Source: Streptomyces sp. DG2A-72
Lineage (GTDB): Bacteria > Actinomycetota > Actinomycetes > Streptomycetales > Streptomycetaceae
Reading direction: 5' to 3'
Length of the DNA stretch: 64,000 bases
Assembly: GCF_030499575.1 (NCBI RefSeq)
Contig: NZ_JASTLC010000001.1
Location: 7,898,001 to 7,962,000, forward strand
Each line of letters begins with the position of its first letter. Position 1 is the stretch's first letter. Of this stretch, positions 33,308 through 42,197 are shown piece by piece. Made by a program: the position numbers and the translations under genes. The notes under the pieces were generated by a model, which was given only the letters and a program-made list of their open reading frames with translations, ran no database searches and had not been told where the DNA came from.

Positions 33308-34177
33308 ATGCGTTTTCCTTTTTCCCGGGCGCTGACCCCGCCGCTGGTTCTCGCGGTCGCCGCCACTGCCGTAACGGTCGTGTCCGCCGTCCCGGTGTCC
33401 GCGGACAACGTCGTCGTCGGTGGTTTCCCGGTCGAGATATCCGAGAGCCCGTGGACCGTGGCGCTGTCCAGCCGTGACCGGTTCGGGGGTACGCGCGCGG
33501 GGCAGTTCTGCGACGGCGTGGTGGTAGGCCCCACCACCGTGCTCACCGCGGCTCACTGTCTGGGCGAGGACGTCCTGAGCGTGCCCCCGGACCAGGTGCG
33601 CGACCTCAAGGTCATCACAGGCCGTACGGACCTGCTCTCCGACCAGGGGCGGGAGATCGCCGTACGCGACACCTGGGTGAACCCTGACTACGACAGCGTC
33701 AGCAACGCCGGCGACTTCGCAGTGGTCACCCTTGCGCAGGCCCTCCCGAAAGGCTCGGTCGTCCCGATGGCGGCCGCCGGTGACCAGGCGTACGAACCGG
33801 GCACGGCCGCCACTGTCTACGGCTGGGGTGATGTCACAGGCTCCGGCGACTATGCACGCAGCCTACGGGGGGCACGCGTGCATGTGCTTCGTGATGCCCT
33901 CTGCGAGCAGGCGTATCCGGGCAGCGCCGAAGGCACCTATGGCGCCGACACCATGGTGTGTGCCGGGGAGGAGAAAGGTGGCCACGACGCCTGCCAGGGG
34001 GACAGTGGAGGGCCGCTCGTCGCACAGGGGAAGCTGATCGGGCTTGTGTCCTGGGGGAGCGGCTGTGGGCGCGCTGAGAGCCCCGGCGTCTATACGCGGG
34101 TGTCCGAGGTCATGCGCACGCTGGGCTGGGGCGGCAGTCCAGGGGCGAGGCGCACGGGGGCGCCTGGCCGGGTCTGA
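33308..34177 (+). CDS. Secreted trypsin-like serine protease (S1 family)
   Basis: 289 residues. A signal peptide (residues 1 to about 32, ending VPVSADN) is followed almost directly by VVGGFPVEI, an activation-type N-terminus. The catalytic triad is visible: His in TAAHC (about 81), Asp in NAGDFAVV (about 136) and Ser in CQGDSGGP (about 229). Asp six residues before the Ser (DACQGDSGG) predicts trypsin-like cleavage after Arg/Lys. A GAGGAA ribosome-binding site lies six bases before the ATG. The short Arg/Gly-rich C-terminal tail after LGWGG has no recognised domain. Exported and probably self-activated. Confidence 0.93.
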   Translation: MRFPFSRALTPPLVLAVAATAVTVVSAVPVSADNVVVGGFPVEISESPWTVALSSRDRFGGTRAGQFCDGVVVGPTTVLTAAHCLGEDVLSVPPDQVRDLKVITGRTDLLSDQGREIAVRDTWVNPDYDSVSNAGDFAVVTLAQALPKGSVVPMAAAGDQAYEPGTAATVYGWGDVTGSGDYARSLRGARVHVLRDALCEQAYPGSAEGTYGADTMVCAGEEKGGHDACQGDSGGPLVAQGKLIGLVSWGSGCGRAESPGVYTRVSEVMRTLGWGGSPGARRTGAPGRV

Positions 34178-34273
34178 GGAGGGTCTCCGAGTACGAGCGC
34201 GCGCGGCGCCCCTGTCGGGGTGCCGCCCGCGGGCCGGCCTGTGCCGGTGCTGGCTCGTCGTGGACGCGAGGTG

Positions 34274-34504
34274 TCAGCGCTCTTCTTCGGAGGCGGATGC
34301 CGGAGCGGCCGTCAGTCGCTCCGTCTCGTCCTGTATCTCAGCGGCGATCTTCTTGAGTTCCGGCTCGAACTTGCGACCGTGGTGGGCGCAGAAGAGCAGT
34401 TCTCCGCCGCTCAGCAGGACGACGCGCAGGTATGCCTGGGCGCCGCAGCGGTCGCAGCGATCGGCGGCCGTCAGCGGGCTCGCGGGGGTCAGAACAGTAG
34501 TCAC
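34274..34504 (-). CDS. Small zinc-ribbon protein (DUF7455-type)
   Basis: 76 residues with a CDRCGAQAY and FCAHHGRKF arrangement (C-x2-C and C-x2-H) that predicts one bound zinc, flanked by a helical C-terminus. This matches the small DUF7455 proteins conserved in Streptomyces near parE (family name from memory). Function unknown; a nucleic-acid-binding or regulatory role is possible. It is transcribed away from parE. Confidence 0.8.
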   Translation of the reverse strand: MTTVLTPASPLTAADRCDRCGAQAYLRVVLLSGGELLFCAHHGRKFEPELKKIAAEIQDETERLTAAPASASEEER

Positions 34505-34793
34505 GTCGCCTCTTCTCTAGCTCGACGAGCTGTCGTACCAGGGTCAACATCCAACCAGCCCGAAAACGTTCCCGCTCGTGGCTTTCCCTCGAAAAAAATC
34601 TTCGCGGGCGGCTGACTGCTGCCGGTTGGCGGCGAATGTGCCGTATTGCGTGTCTATGTGTCTTACGGTTTCGCGCTGTCGGTCAATGTCGGTCCTCCCG
34701 GCTGGGTTGCCGGTTGTTCATGAGGACGTGCCCGGAGCCTAAATGGTTCATGCCTGGAAGGGAACGTGATGTGTGCTTCACTCCATCGAGGGA
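34505..34793. other. Divergent region between the zinc-ribbon gene and parE leader
   Basis: About 290 bases with no gene seen. The A-rich patch TCGAAAAAAATC near 34579 is unusual for this genome. The rest is presumably promoter DNA for the two divergent genes. Confidence 0.4.
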
Positions 34794-34823
34794 TCGAACA
34801 CCTATGCGACCCTGGGCTAGTGT
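34794..34823 (+). promoter_or_regulatory. Candidate promoter of the parE leader
   Basis: TCGAAC (34794-34799) and TAGTGT (34818-34823) are spaced by 18 bases and would start RNA about six to seven bases later, at the ATG of a 39-codon mini-ORF. The -35 match is weak. Confidence 0.35.
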
Positions 34824-34829
34824 GAGTTC

Positions 34830-34949
34830 ATGACGAGGGTGGCGTTACAACGGCTCTACCAGGCCTCGGTACCCTCTGAGCGGCAACCGAAGCCGCGCCC
34901 TTACCCAGAAGGGCCCCACCTGAAATTCAGCGAGGAGCGAACCGCGTGA
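34830..34949 (+). CDS. 39-residue leader ORF overlapping parE, with a TTA codon
   Basis: ATG 34830 opens a 39-codon frame, MTRVALQRLYQASVPSERQ and onward, whose TGA (34947-34949) overlaps the parE GTG (34946-34948) as GTGA. TAGTGT ends six bases before the ATG, so the mini-ORF may be read from a leaderless transcript. Codon 6 is TTA, the rare leucine codon read by bldA tRNA. About three quarters of third positions are G or C, lower than in neighbours, so coding is not certain. If translated, it would couple ribosomes into parE and could make topoisomerase IV synthesis depend on bldA. No homology recognised. Confidence 0.45.
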   Translation: MTRVALQRLYQASVPSERQPKPRPYPEGPHLKFSEERTA

Positions 34950-37069
34950 CCGCCGAGACGTCCGTGCCGTCCACAGCGCTGCTGGCAGGAGCAGACCGGG
35001 ACGGTTCCAATTACACCGCGCGGCACCTGCTCGTCCTCGAGGGGCTCGAGGCCGTGCGGAAGCGCCCGGGTATGTACATCGGGTCGACCGACAGCCGTGG
35101 ACTGATGCACTGCCTGTGGGAGATCATCGACAACTCCGTGGACGAGGCCCTCGGGGGCCACTGCGACCACATCGAGGTGATCCTCCACGACGACGGATCC
35201 GTCGAGGTCCGGGACAACGGCCGAGGTATCCCGGTCGACGTCGAGCCCAAGACCGGCCTCTCCGGTATCGAGGTCGTCATGACCAAGCTGCACGCCGGCG
35301 GCAAGTTCGGCGGCGGCTCGTACGCCGCCTCCGGCGGTCTGCACGGCGTCGGCGCCTCCGTGGTGAATGCCCTGTCCGCCCGGCTCGACGTCGAGGTGGA
35401 CCGCAGTGGCCACACGCACGCCATCAGCTTCCGGCGCGGTGCCCCCGGAGCCTTCGCCGCGGACGGCCCCGACGCCAAGTTCGAGGCCAAGAGCGGCCTG
35501 CGCAAGGCCAAGAAGATCCCCAAGACCCGGACCGGCACTCGCGTGCGGTACTGGGCCGACCGCCAGATCTTCCTCAAGGACGCCAAGCTCTCCCTGGAGA
35601 ACCTGCACCAGCGGGCACGCCAGACGGCTTTCCTGGTGCCCGGCCTGACCATCGTCGTCCGCGACGAGTTCGGCCTCGGTGAAGACGGCAGCAAGGGCGA
35701 GGAGTCCTTCCGCTTCGACGGGGGCATCAGCGAGTTCTGCGAGTACCTCGCCACCGACAAGCCGGTCTGCGACGTCCTTCGCTTGTCCGGGCAGGGCACC
35801 TTCAAGGAGACGGTTCCGGTCCTGGACGACCACGGCCAGATGACCCCCACCGAGGTCACCCGCGAGCTCGGCGTCGACGTTGCGATGCGTTGGGGCACCG
35901 GTTACGACACGACCCTGAAGTCGTTCGTCAACATCATCGCCACGCCCAAGGGCGGCACCCACGTCGCGGGCTACGAGCAGGCGGTCACCAAGACGCTGAA
36001 CGAGGTGCTGCGCGGCAAGAAGCTGCTGCGCGTCGCCGAGGACGACATCGTCAAGGACGACGCCCTGGAGGGCCTCACCGCAGTCGTCACCGTGCGGCTG
36101 GCCGAGCCGCAGTTCGAGGGGCAGACCAAGGAAGTCCTCGGCACCTCGGCGGCCCGGCGGATCGTGAACACTGTGATCACCAAGGAGCTCAAGGCGTTCC
36201 TCACCTCCACGAAGAGGGACGACGCGGCACAGGCGCGTGTGGTCCTGGAGAAGGCCGTCGCCGCCGCCCGTACCCGGATCGCCGCCCGCCAGCACAAGGA
36301 CGCGCAGCGCCGGAAGACAGCCCTGGAGTCCTCGTCGCTGCCTGCCAAGCTCGCCGACTGCCGCAGTGACGACGTCGACCGCAGCGAGCTGTTCATCGTC
36401 GAGGGAGACTCCGCGCTCGGCACCGCCAAGCTCGCCCGGAACTCCGAGTTCCAGGCGCTGCTGCCGATCCGCGGCAAGATCCTCAACGTTCAGAAGTCGT
36501 CCGTGACCGACATGCTCAAGAACGCCGAGTGCGGCGCGATCATCCAGGTCATAGGAGCGGGGTCGGGCCGGACCTTCGACATCGACGCGGCCCGCTACGG
36601 GAAGATCATCATGATGACCGACGCCGATGTGGACGGCTCCCACATCCGGACGCTGCTGCTGACCCTGTTCCACCGCTACATGCGGCCCATGGTCGAGGCC
36701 GGCCGGGTCTTCGCGGCCGTCCCTCCGCTGCACCGTGTCGAGCTCATCCAGCCCAAGAAGGGCCAGGACAAGTACGTCTACACGTACTCGGACCGCGAAC
36801 TGCGCGACAAGCTCATGGAGTTCGAGAGCAAGGGCGTCCGGTACAAGGACTCCATCCAGCGGTACAAGGGTCTCGGCGAGATGGACGCCGACCAGCTGGC
36901 CGAGACGACCATGGACCCGCGTCACCGCACACTGCGCCGGATCAACCTCGGCGATCTGGAGTCCGCCGAGCAGGTTTTCGATCTGCTGATGGGTAACGAC
37001 GTCGCACCGCGCAAGGAGTTCATCTCCAGCTCGGCGGCGACGCTGGACCGGTCCCGCATCGACGCGTAG
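34946..37069 (+). CDS. parE: DNA topoisomerase IV subunit B
   Basis: 707 residues. GHKL ATPase domain with IIDNSVDEALGG, DNGRGIPVD and GGLHGVGASVVNALS (about 58-140), a transducer region, then a TOPRIM domain with IVEGDSALGTAK (Glu about 484) and MTDADVDGSHI. The C-terminal tail (YKGLGEMDADQLAETTMDP) is typical of type IIA B subunits. With ParC it relaxes positive supercoils and unlinks daughter chromosomes using ATP. parE and parC are separated here by about 13.7 kb and oppositely oriented. GAGGAG lies upstream of the GTG start. Assigned to ParE rather than GyrB because its partner ParC is in the same region and gyrase genes normally sit near oriC. Confidence 0.93.
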   Translation: MTAETSVPSTALLAGADRDGSNYTARHLLVLEGLEAVRKRPGMYIGSTDSRGLMHCLWEIIDNSVDEALGGHCDHIEVILHDDGSVEVRDNGRGIPVDVEPKTGLSGIEVVMTKLHAGGKFGGGSYAASGGLHGVGASVVNALSARLDVEVDRSGHTHAISFRRGAPGAFAADGPDAKFEAKSGLRKAKKIPKTRTGTRVRYWADRQIFLKDAKLSLENLHQRARQTAFLVPGLTIVVRDEFGLGEDGSKGEESFRFDGGISEFCEYLATDKPVCDVLRLSGQGTFKETVPVLDDHGQMTPTEVTRELGVDVAMRWGTGYDTTLKSFVNIIATPKGGTHVAGYEQAVTKTLNEVLRGKKLLRVAEDDIVKDDALEGLTAVVTVRLAEPQFEGQTKEVLGTSAARRIVNTVITKELKAFLTSTKRDDAAQARVVLEKAVAAARTRIAARQHKDAQRRKTALESSSLPAKLADCRSDDVDRSELFIVEGDSALGTAKLARNSEFQALLPIRGKILNVQKSSVTDMLKNAECGAIIQVIGAGSGRTFDIDAARYGKIIMMTDADVDGSHIRTLLLTLFHRYMRPMVEAGRVFAAVPPLHRVELIQPKKGQDKYVYTYSDRELRDKLMEFESKGVRYKDSIQRYKGLGEMDADQLAETTMDPRHRTLRRINLGDLESAEQVFDLLMGNDVAPRKEFISSSAATLDRSRIDA

Positions 37070-37542
37070 CCGCTGCGCTCGGCCGGGCCGGAAACGATGG
37101 CGGTCCGGTGCCGGAAACGGTGCCGGTGGCGGGCCGTCGGGTGAGAGTCGCGGCACTGTCGGGTGGAGGCAGGGGCCGTGGCTGTCGGCATGGCCGTTGT
37201 GCGTGCCGGTCACCGGCCGCGCTGCCGTGCGGATGACCGGCCGCCGAGCCGCTGTCGGGCAGAGGCGCTCTGCGAGCAGTTCTGTGGGGTCGCGGTCGGG
37301 CATGGCTTCGCCCTGCCCACAGTTCTGTCGGCCCGCTGCCGAGCAACGCGTCGCCCCGCCCACAACACCGGCGACCGGAGTCGGAGTCGGCCGTCTCCAC
37401 CCGTGGGTGGACGCGGCAGCGGTGCCGGATCCACCCATGATCCACCCTGGCTCCGATCTCCTGACCAGCGAATTTCCGTAGCGTCGAAGGCGTCGGCAGC
37501 GCTCGCTGTCGGCACCGTCCTTCTTCGCTCACGGAGGCTTTG
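37070..37542. other. Intergenic stretch after parE
   Basis: 473 bases between parE and the next plus-strand gene. Several Arg/Pro-rich frames are open on both strands but none resembles a protein. GCCGGAAAC and GTGCCGG motifs recur near 37088-37130 without forming a clear terminator. The promoter for the sensor-kinase operon is presumably near 37480-37530; no good boxes seen. Confidence 0.45.
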
Positions 37543-38067
37543 ATGACCGGGCTCGTCGACGCGTTGTTGATCGCGGCCGTGGCCGCTCTGGTGATAGTGC
37601 GCCAGTTCCGCGCAAGCCGGATCGGCACGGGAAAGCGCTGGTGGCTCGCCCCCGCAGTCCTGACCGTCCTCGCGTTGCGCGAGCCCGCCATCATCGACGC
37701 CCATCACCGCACCGAGTCAGTGTTCTTGCTCGGCGCCGAACTCCTCGTCGGCCTCGCCACGGGAGCCGCGTGGGCGTGGACCACCCGCATATGGGCGGAG
37801 CCGGACGGCACGGTATGGAGCAGAGGCACCAGAGCGAGCGTGGTCGTCTGGGTCGCCGGTATAGCCCTGCGCCTCGCGCTCTTCGCCCTCGGTTCGGGGT
37901 TGGGCGTGAAGCAGGACACGTCCGCCCTTCTCCTCGCTCTGGCGATCACGTTGCTCGTCCGTGGAGGGATCCTCACCTGGCGCGCTCGATTCCTGTGCCC
38001 GACCCCCGAGCAGAGCCCGGCGTACGGTGACACCATGTCCCGGCCCGCGTGGAAGGAACATGTGTGA
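37543..38067 (+). CDS. DUF1453-like four-to-five-helix membrane protein
   Basis: 174 residues with several membrane segments (LVDALLIAAVAALVIVRQF, WLAPAVLTVLALR, LLVGLATGAAWAWTTRIW, VVVWVAGIALRLALFALG, LLLALAITLLVRGGIL). The build fits the DUF1453/CcdC-like family. ATG 37543 follows GGAGG by five bases. Its stop overlaps the GTG of the histidine kinase (GTGA), so it belongs to the sensor operon and may modulate or anchor the kinase; this is inference. Confidence 0.8.
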   Translation: MTGLVDALLIAAVAALVIVRQFRASRIGTGKRWWLAPAVLTVLALREPAIIDAHHRTESVFLLGAELLVGLATGAAWAWTTRIWAEPDGTVWSRGTRASVVVWVAGIALRLALFALGSGLGVKQDTSALLLALAITLLVRGGILTWRARFLCPTPEQSPAYGDTMSRPAWKEHV

Positions 38068-39224
38068 CGGAGAACGCCTGGACACGCTGGCCTTCCCGGG
38101 AAGCGCTCAGCCGCAAGGAACTCACCCGGCCCCGTCGACTGTTCGCCTCGGCCGTCCGGCTGGTCGTGCTCGCCATTCTGCTCTGGGGTGTCGCCACCGG
38201 CAGTGTGGTCCACGGCTGGGGTGCCGTCGGGGCCGCGGTGGGGGTGCTGGTGGCTGCGGCCGTTGCCTGGGCCTTCTACCGAACCACCTTCGAGCACCAG
38301 CTCTGGTCGTCCCTGGCACTCGTCACGGTGCTCCTGGGACTTGCACTCGCCGCCCAAGCCGTGGGGTTCAGAATCCCGGCCCTCGTCCTCTGGTGCGGCT
38401 GCGCCGTCACCGCGCTGGAGCGGCTGCCTCTCGCGGCCGCGCTACCGGTGGCCTCGGCCGGCCTTGCGTCGTATGCCGTTTTCAACGACGACGCCTGGCT
38501 TACCACCGCGGCCACGGCGGCGGGGCTCGCCCTGGGCGGGTACGTGCTGCGACTGGACGCCGAGGCCCGTAGCAGCGCCCAGCGGCTGCTGGCCCAGGAG
38601 CGGGCGGCGCTGGCGGCCGAAGCCGAGTCGGCGGCGCTCGTGGAGCGGGCCCGTATCGCCCGGGAGATCCACGACGTACTGGCACACAGCCTCTCGGCGC
38701 AGCTTGTGCACCTGGAGGCGGCACGCCTGCTGATCGAGCGGGACGCCGACCGGGACCAGATCCTGGAACGCGTGGTGGCAGCCCGCGGGATGGCCCGTGA
38801 GGGACTGGAGGAGACTCGGCAGGCCCTCTCTGCACTGCGCGGCGAACTGACCCCGCTGGAGGACTTCTTGACTCAGCTCGTGGATACGGCCACGGGGACC
38901 GAGGTCACCGTTACGGGTGAGCGCAGACCGCTGGCTGCCGAGGCGTCACAGGCCGTACGGAGGGTTGCGCAGGAAGCTCTGACGAACGTGCGCAAGCACG
39001 CACCGGGCGCCAAAGTGCAGGTACGGCTGGAGTACGGCGAACACCAAGTCACGCTGGGTGTAAGGGATTCGGGCGGGTCGGGGGGCTCGGGCGGCGAACT
39101 CGCCGGTTCCGGTGCCGGGTACGGTCTGCTCGGCATGCGCGAGCGTGCCGAACTGCTGGGTGGCTCGTTGGAGGCCGGGCCGGACAAGGAGGGGTTCGTG
39201 GTGACGCTGAAGGTGCCCGCATGA
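38064..39224 (+). CDS. NarL-type two-component sensor histidine kinase (HisKA_3)
   Basis: 386 residues. Four or five membrane segments (to about residue 165) precede the HisKA_3 dimerisation domain with the phosphoacceptor His in RIAREIHDVLAHSLSAQ (about residue 203) and a HATPase_c domain with N-box AQEALTNVRKHAPG and G-box GYGLLGMRERAELLGG near the C-terminus. There is no large extracellular domain, so it probably senses membrane or envelope state. GGAAGGAA precedes GTG 38064. It overlaps the DUF1453-like gene and the response regulator (ATGA), forming a three-gene operon. Confidence 0.92.
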   Translation: MTENAWTRWPSREALSRKELTRPRRLFASAVRLVVLAILLWGVATGSVVHGWGAVGAAVGVLVAAAVAWAFYRTTFEHQLWSSLALVTVLLGLALAAQAVGFRIPALVLWCGCAVTALERLPLAAALPVASAGLASYAVFNDDAWLTTAATAAGLALGGYVLRLDAEARSSAQRLLAQERAALAAEAESAALVERARIAREIHDVLAHSLSAQLVHLEAARLLIERDADRDQILERVVAARGMAREGLEETRQALSALRGELTPLEDFLTQLVDTATGTEVTVTGERRPLAAEASQAVRRVAQEALTNVRKHAPGAKVQVRLEYGEHQVTLGVRDSGGSGGSGGELAGSGAGYGLLGMRERAELLGGSLEAGPDKEGFVVTLKVPA

Positions 39225-39901
39225 CGGAGGAGGCGGAGGTCGAGCCCGCCCGGGTGGTGGTCGCGGACGACCAGACCGTCGTCCGTGAGGGCATCGTGAT
39301 GTTGCTGGGGCTGCTCCCCGGGATCGAGGTCGTCGGTGCCGCGGGAGACGGGGACGAGGCGGTGAAGCTCGTCGCCGAACTCGCCCCGGACGTGGTCCTG
39401 ATGGACCTGCGCATGCCCCGCTGCGACGGAGTGGAGGCAACCAGACGGATCCGGAGCGAGCATCCCGGGACACAGGTCGTGGTGCTCACCACCTACGCGG
39501 ACGACGAGTCCCTGTTTCCGGCGCTGAGAGCGGGAGCACGCGGGTATCTCACCAAGGATGCGGGAGGTGACGAGATCGTCCGGGCGGTGCGCAGCGTGCT
39601 GTCCGGGGACGCGGGACTGTCGCCGAGCATCCAACGGCGGTTGCTGGAGCGGCTGTCGGAACCTGCACCGCCAGCGGCGCCGGCGGTGCCCCCCGACGGG
39701 CTCACCGCGCGGGAGACCGAGGTACTGGAGCTGATCGCCGAAGGGCTCAGCAACCCTGAGATCGCCAAGAAGCTGCATGTCTCCACGGCCACGATCAAGA
39801 CCCACGTCAACAACATCTTCACCAAGGCGAGGATCAAGGACCGCGCTCAGGCGGTGCGTTACGCGTTCGCGAAAGGGCTGGCGCGGCCGCCGACGGGGTG
39901 A
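39221..39901 (+). CDS. NarL/FixJ-family response regulator
   Basis: 226 residues. The receiver domain has acidic residues VVVADD, the phospho-acceptor Asp in VLMDLRMPRCDG (about residue 61), a Thr in VVLTTY and Lys in YLTKDAGG. The C-terminal LuxR-type HTH is TAREtEVLELIAEGL... with SNPEIAKKLHVSTATIKTHV. It is the cognate partner of the overlapping kinase (ATGA) and probably regulates envelope or metabolic genes; the target is unknown. Confidence 0.93.
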   Translation: MTEEAEVEPARVVVADDQTVVREGIVMLLGLLPGIEVVGAAGDGDEAVKLVAELAPDVVLMDLRMPRCDGVEATRRIRSEHPGTQVVVLTTYADDESLFPALRAGARGYLTKDAGGDEIVRAVRSVLSGDAGLSPSIQRRLLERLSEPAPPAAPAVPPDGLTARETEVLELIAEGLSNPEIAKKLHVSTATIKTHVNNIFTKARIKDRAQAVRYAFAKGLARPPTG

Positions 39902-40020
39902 GTCACCTGATGGAGTGAAGAGCGCGGGGAGAAGAGTCGGGGATCTTCCCGTTCTGTCCATCCTTGGGCATGCACTCAAGCAACGGTCGCTCCGGCGTAG
40001 GCGGGGGTGGACCCGAGAGT

Positions 40021-40524
40021 ATGGCCGGGCAGAGCGGCGGCTATTGCCCACCTCCCGCCGAGAAGTCCGGAAGCGTGCGGTACGACGATCCCTGGTACGA
40101 CGCGCTCGCTTCGGGCTGGGGGGAGTCGGGAGATGCCGGAGGGCCGGTTCCGGTCGTTCCGCCCGCGCGTGAGGAGCATGAGCAAAGGGCTGCGGCCGAT
40201 GTGTACCTCGAGGTGCAACGCAGCGCGGCGTTCCGGGAAGTGCGCAGTCGCTACCGGCGGTTCGTGGTGCCGGCGGTCGCAGGATTCTTCGCCTGGTACG
40301 TGGGATTCGTTGTGATGGCAACGACTGCTCCAGGGCTGATGGGTCGGCCTGTGGCGGGTGCCGTGAATGTGGCGATGCTCGCGGGGCTGGGGCAGTTCCT
40401 CACCACGTTTCTGCTGACCTGGGCCTATGCCCGGCATGCTCGGCTGCGCAGGGACCGGGCCGCGCTCGAACTGCGGTGGGACACCCAGGAACTGACGCGT
40501 GAGGTCCGAGGCGGTGCTTCGTGA
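40021..40524 (+). CDS. DUF485 membrane protein, partner of the acetate-type symporter
   Basis: About 167 residues. A soluble N-terminus is followed by two membrane helices (FVVPAVAGFFAWYVGFVVMA and VAMLAGLGQFLTTFLLTWAY), the DUF485 layout. DUF485 genes nearly always precede ActP/MctC-type sodium-solute symporters, and here the stop overlaps the symporter GTG (GTGA). The start is uncertain: ATG 40021 has GGTGGA nine bases upstream; ATG 39970 would add 17 Gly/Ser-rich residues. Its role is probably to support symporter folding or activity. Confidence 0.82.
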   Translation: MAGQSGGYCPPPAEKSGSVRYDDPWYDALASGWGESGDAGGPVPVVPPAREEHEQRAAADVYLEVQRSAAFREVRSRYRRFVVPAVAGFFAWYVGFVVMATTAPGLMGRPVAGAVNVAMLAGLGQFLTTFLLTWAYARHARLRRDRAALELRWDTQELTREVRGGAS

Positions 40525-42113
40525 CGGACAACCATCAGACGCTGGCGCTGCTCCTGTTCAGCGTCTTCGTGGCCGTCACCCTGGGCATCACGACCTGGGT
40601 CAGCCGCAACCGGCAGGGTTCGGTGGAGGAGTTCTACGCGGGCGGGCGGCTCTTCACTCCGGTGGAGAATGGTTTTGCCATTGCTGGCGACTACATGTCG
40701 GCGGCCTCATTCCTCGGCATCTCCGGGCTCATCGCCCTTTACGGCTACGACGGGATGCTGTACTCGGTGGGCTTCCTCGTGGCCTGGCTCGTGGTGCTGT
40801 TCCTGGTCGCGGAACTGGTGTGCAACTGCGGGAGGTTCACGCTCGCCGATGTGGTCGCGGCGCGGATGCGTGAGCGGCCGGTGCGGATCGCGGCGGGGAC
40901 GTCCTCGGTCACCGTGTCCGTTCTGTATCTGGTGGCGCAGATGGTCGGTGCGGGCAGCCTGGTCGCGCTGCTGCTGGGGGGTAAGGGCGAGGCGGCACAG
41001 GCCTGGACGGTCGTCGGTGTCGGTGCTCTGATGGTGATCTATGTGTCGCTGGGAGGGATGCGGGCCACCACATGGATTCAGATCGTCAAGGCGGTTCTGC
41101 TGCTCAGCGGCACGGCGGCGCTGACCGTGCTCGTGCTGGTGCGCTTCCACGGTGACCTCGACCAACTGCTGCTGACGGCGGCGGAGCGCAGCGGCCATGG
41201 CGAATCGTTCCTGGCGCCCGGGTTGACGTACGGCGGCGACTGGACCGCCCGCTTCGACTTCATGAGCCTCGGACTCGCCCTGGTGCTGGGCACAGCCGGG
41301 CTGCCGCACATCCTGTCCCGCTTCTACACCGTGCCGACCGCACGGGCCGCGCGGCGTTCGGTGGTCTGGGCGATCGGGCTCATCGGCGGCTTCTACCTGA
41401 TGACCATCGTGCTGGGCTTCGGCGCGGCAGCGATCGTCGGCCCGGATGCCGTACGGGGATCGAACGCGGCCGGAAACACGGCGGTTCCCCTGCTCGCGCT
41501 CGATCTCGGAGGCGGCGCCGATTCCACTGGCGGAACGGTTCTGTTCGCGATCGTCGCCGCGGTCGCGTTCGCCACGATCCTCGCGGTGGTCGCCGGCATC
41601 ACACTCGCGTCCTCGGCGTCCGTGGCCCATGACCTCTACGCGTCCCTACGACGCCGGCACGCCAAGCCGCGCAGCGAGGTGGCCGTCGCCCGCGCGGCCG
41701 CGGTCGGCATCGGCGTGGTCGCCATCGCCCTCGGTCTGCTGGCCCGTGACCTCAACGTCGCCTTCCTGGTGGGCCTGGCCTTCGCCGTCGCCGCCTCGGC
41801 CAACCTGCCTGTGCTGCTCTACTCGCTGTTCTGGCGCGGCTTCACCACACGCGGCGCGGTGTGGGCCGTATACGGCGGGCTCATCCCAGCCGTGGTCCTC
41901 GTGGTGCTGTCGCCGGTGGTGTCGGGCAGCCCCGAATCACTGTTCCCCGGCGTGGACTTCCAGTACTTCCCGCTGCAGAACCCCGGACTGGTCTCCATCC
42001 CGCTGGGCTTCGTCGCCGGCTGGCTCGGCACGGTCACTTCGGCGGAGGAACCCGACGAGGCCAAACACGCGGAGACCGAAGTGCGGTCGCTGACCGGGGC
42101 GGGGGCGGTGTAG
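40521..42113 (+). CDS. Sodium/solute symporter, cation-acetate type (ActP/MctC-like)
   Basis: 530 residues with about 13 membrane helices of the SSS family. Conserved segments include GFAIAGDYMSAASFLGISGL (substrate and sodium site region), LYLVAQMVGAGSLVALL, and GTAGLPHILSRFYTVPTARAARRS, characteristic of acetate/monocarboxylate symporters. It probably imports acetate, pyruvate or related short organic acids with sodium or protons. It overlaps the DUF485 gene; a CitB/DctR-type two-component system of the C4-dicarboxylate/citrate class lies convergently downstream and may regulate it (inference). Confidence 0.9.
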   Translation: MTDNHQTLALLLFSVFVAVTLGITTWVSRNRQGSVEEFYAGGRLFTPVENGFAIAGDYMSAASFLGISGLIALYGYDGMLYSVGFLVAWLVVLFLVAELVCNCGRFTLADVVAARMRERPVRIAAGTSSVTVSVLYLVAQMVGAGSLVALLLGGKGEAAQAWTVVGVGALMVIYVSLGGMRATTWIQIVKAVLLLSGTAALTVLVLVRFHGDLDQLLLTAAERSGHGESFLAPGLTYGGDWTARFDFMSLGLALVLGTAGLPHILSRFYTVPTARAARRSVVWAIGLIGGFYLMTIVLGFGAAAIVGPDAVRGSNAAGNTAVPLLALDLGGGADSTGGTVLFAIVAAVAFATILAVVAGITLASSASVAHDLYASLRRRHAKPRSEVAVARAAAVGIGVVAIALGLLARDLNVAFLVGLAFAVAASANLPVLLYSLFWRGFTTRGAVWAVYGGLIPAVVLVVLSPVVSGSPESLFPGVDFQYFPLQNPGLVSIPLGFVAGWLGTVTSAEEPDEAKHAETEVRSLTGAGAV

Positions 42114-42197
42114 GCGGGGCGGCGGAGAAGAGGGCGCCCGGCATCCGTATGAAGAGGGGGCACGGTCCCTTCTCCCGCCCCCACCCGGGCCGTGTCC

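Noticed and set aside
34794..34809. TCGAACACCTATGCGA as a LexA (SOS) box before parE
   Set aside because: The left half fits the GAAC half-site but the right half lacks GTTC, so the palindrome is not preserved; more likely just the -35 region.
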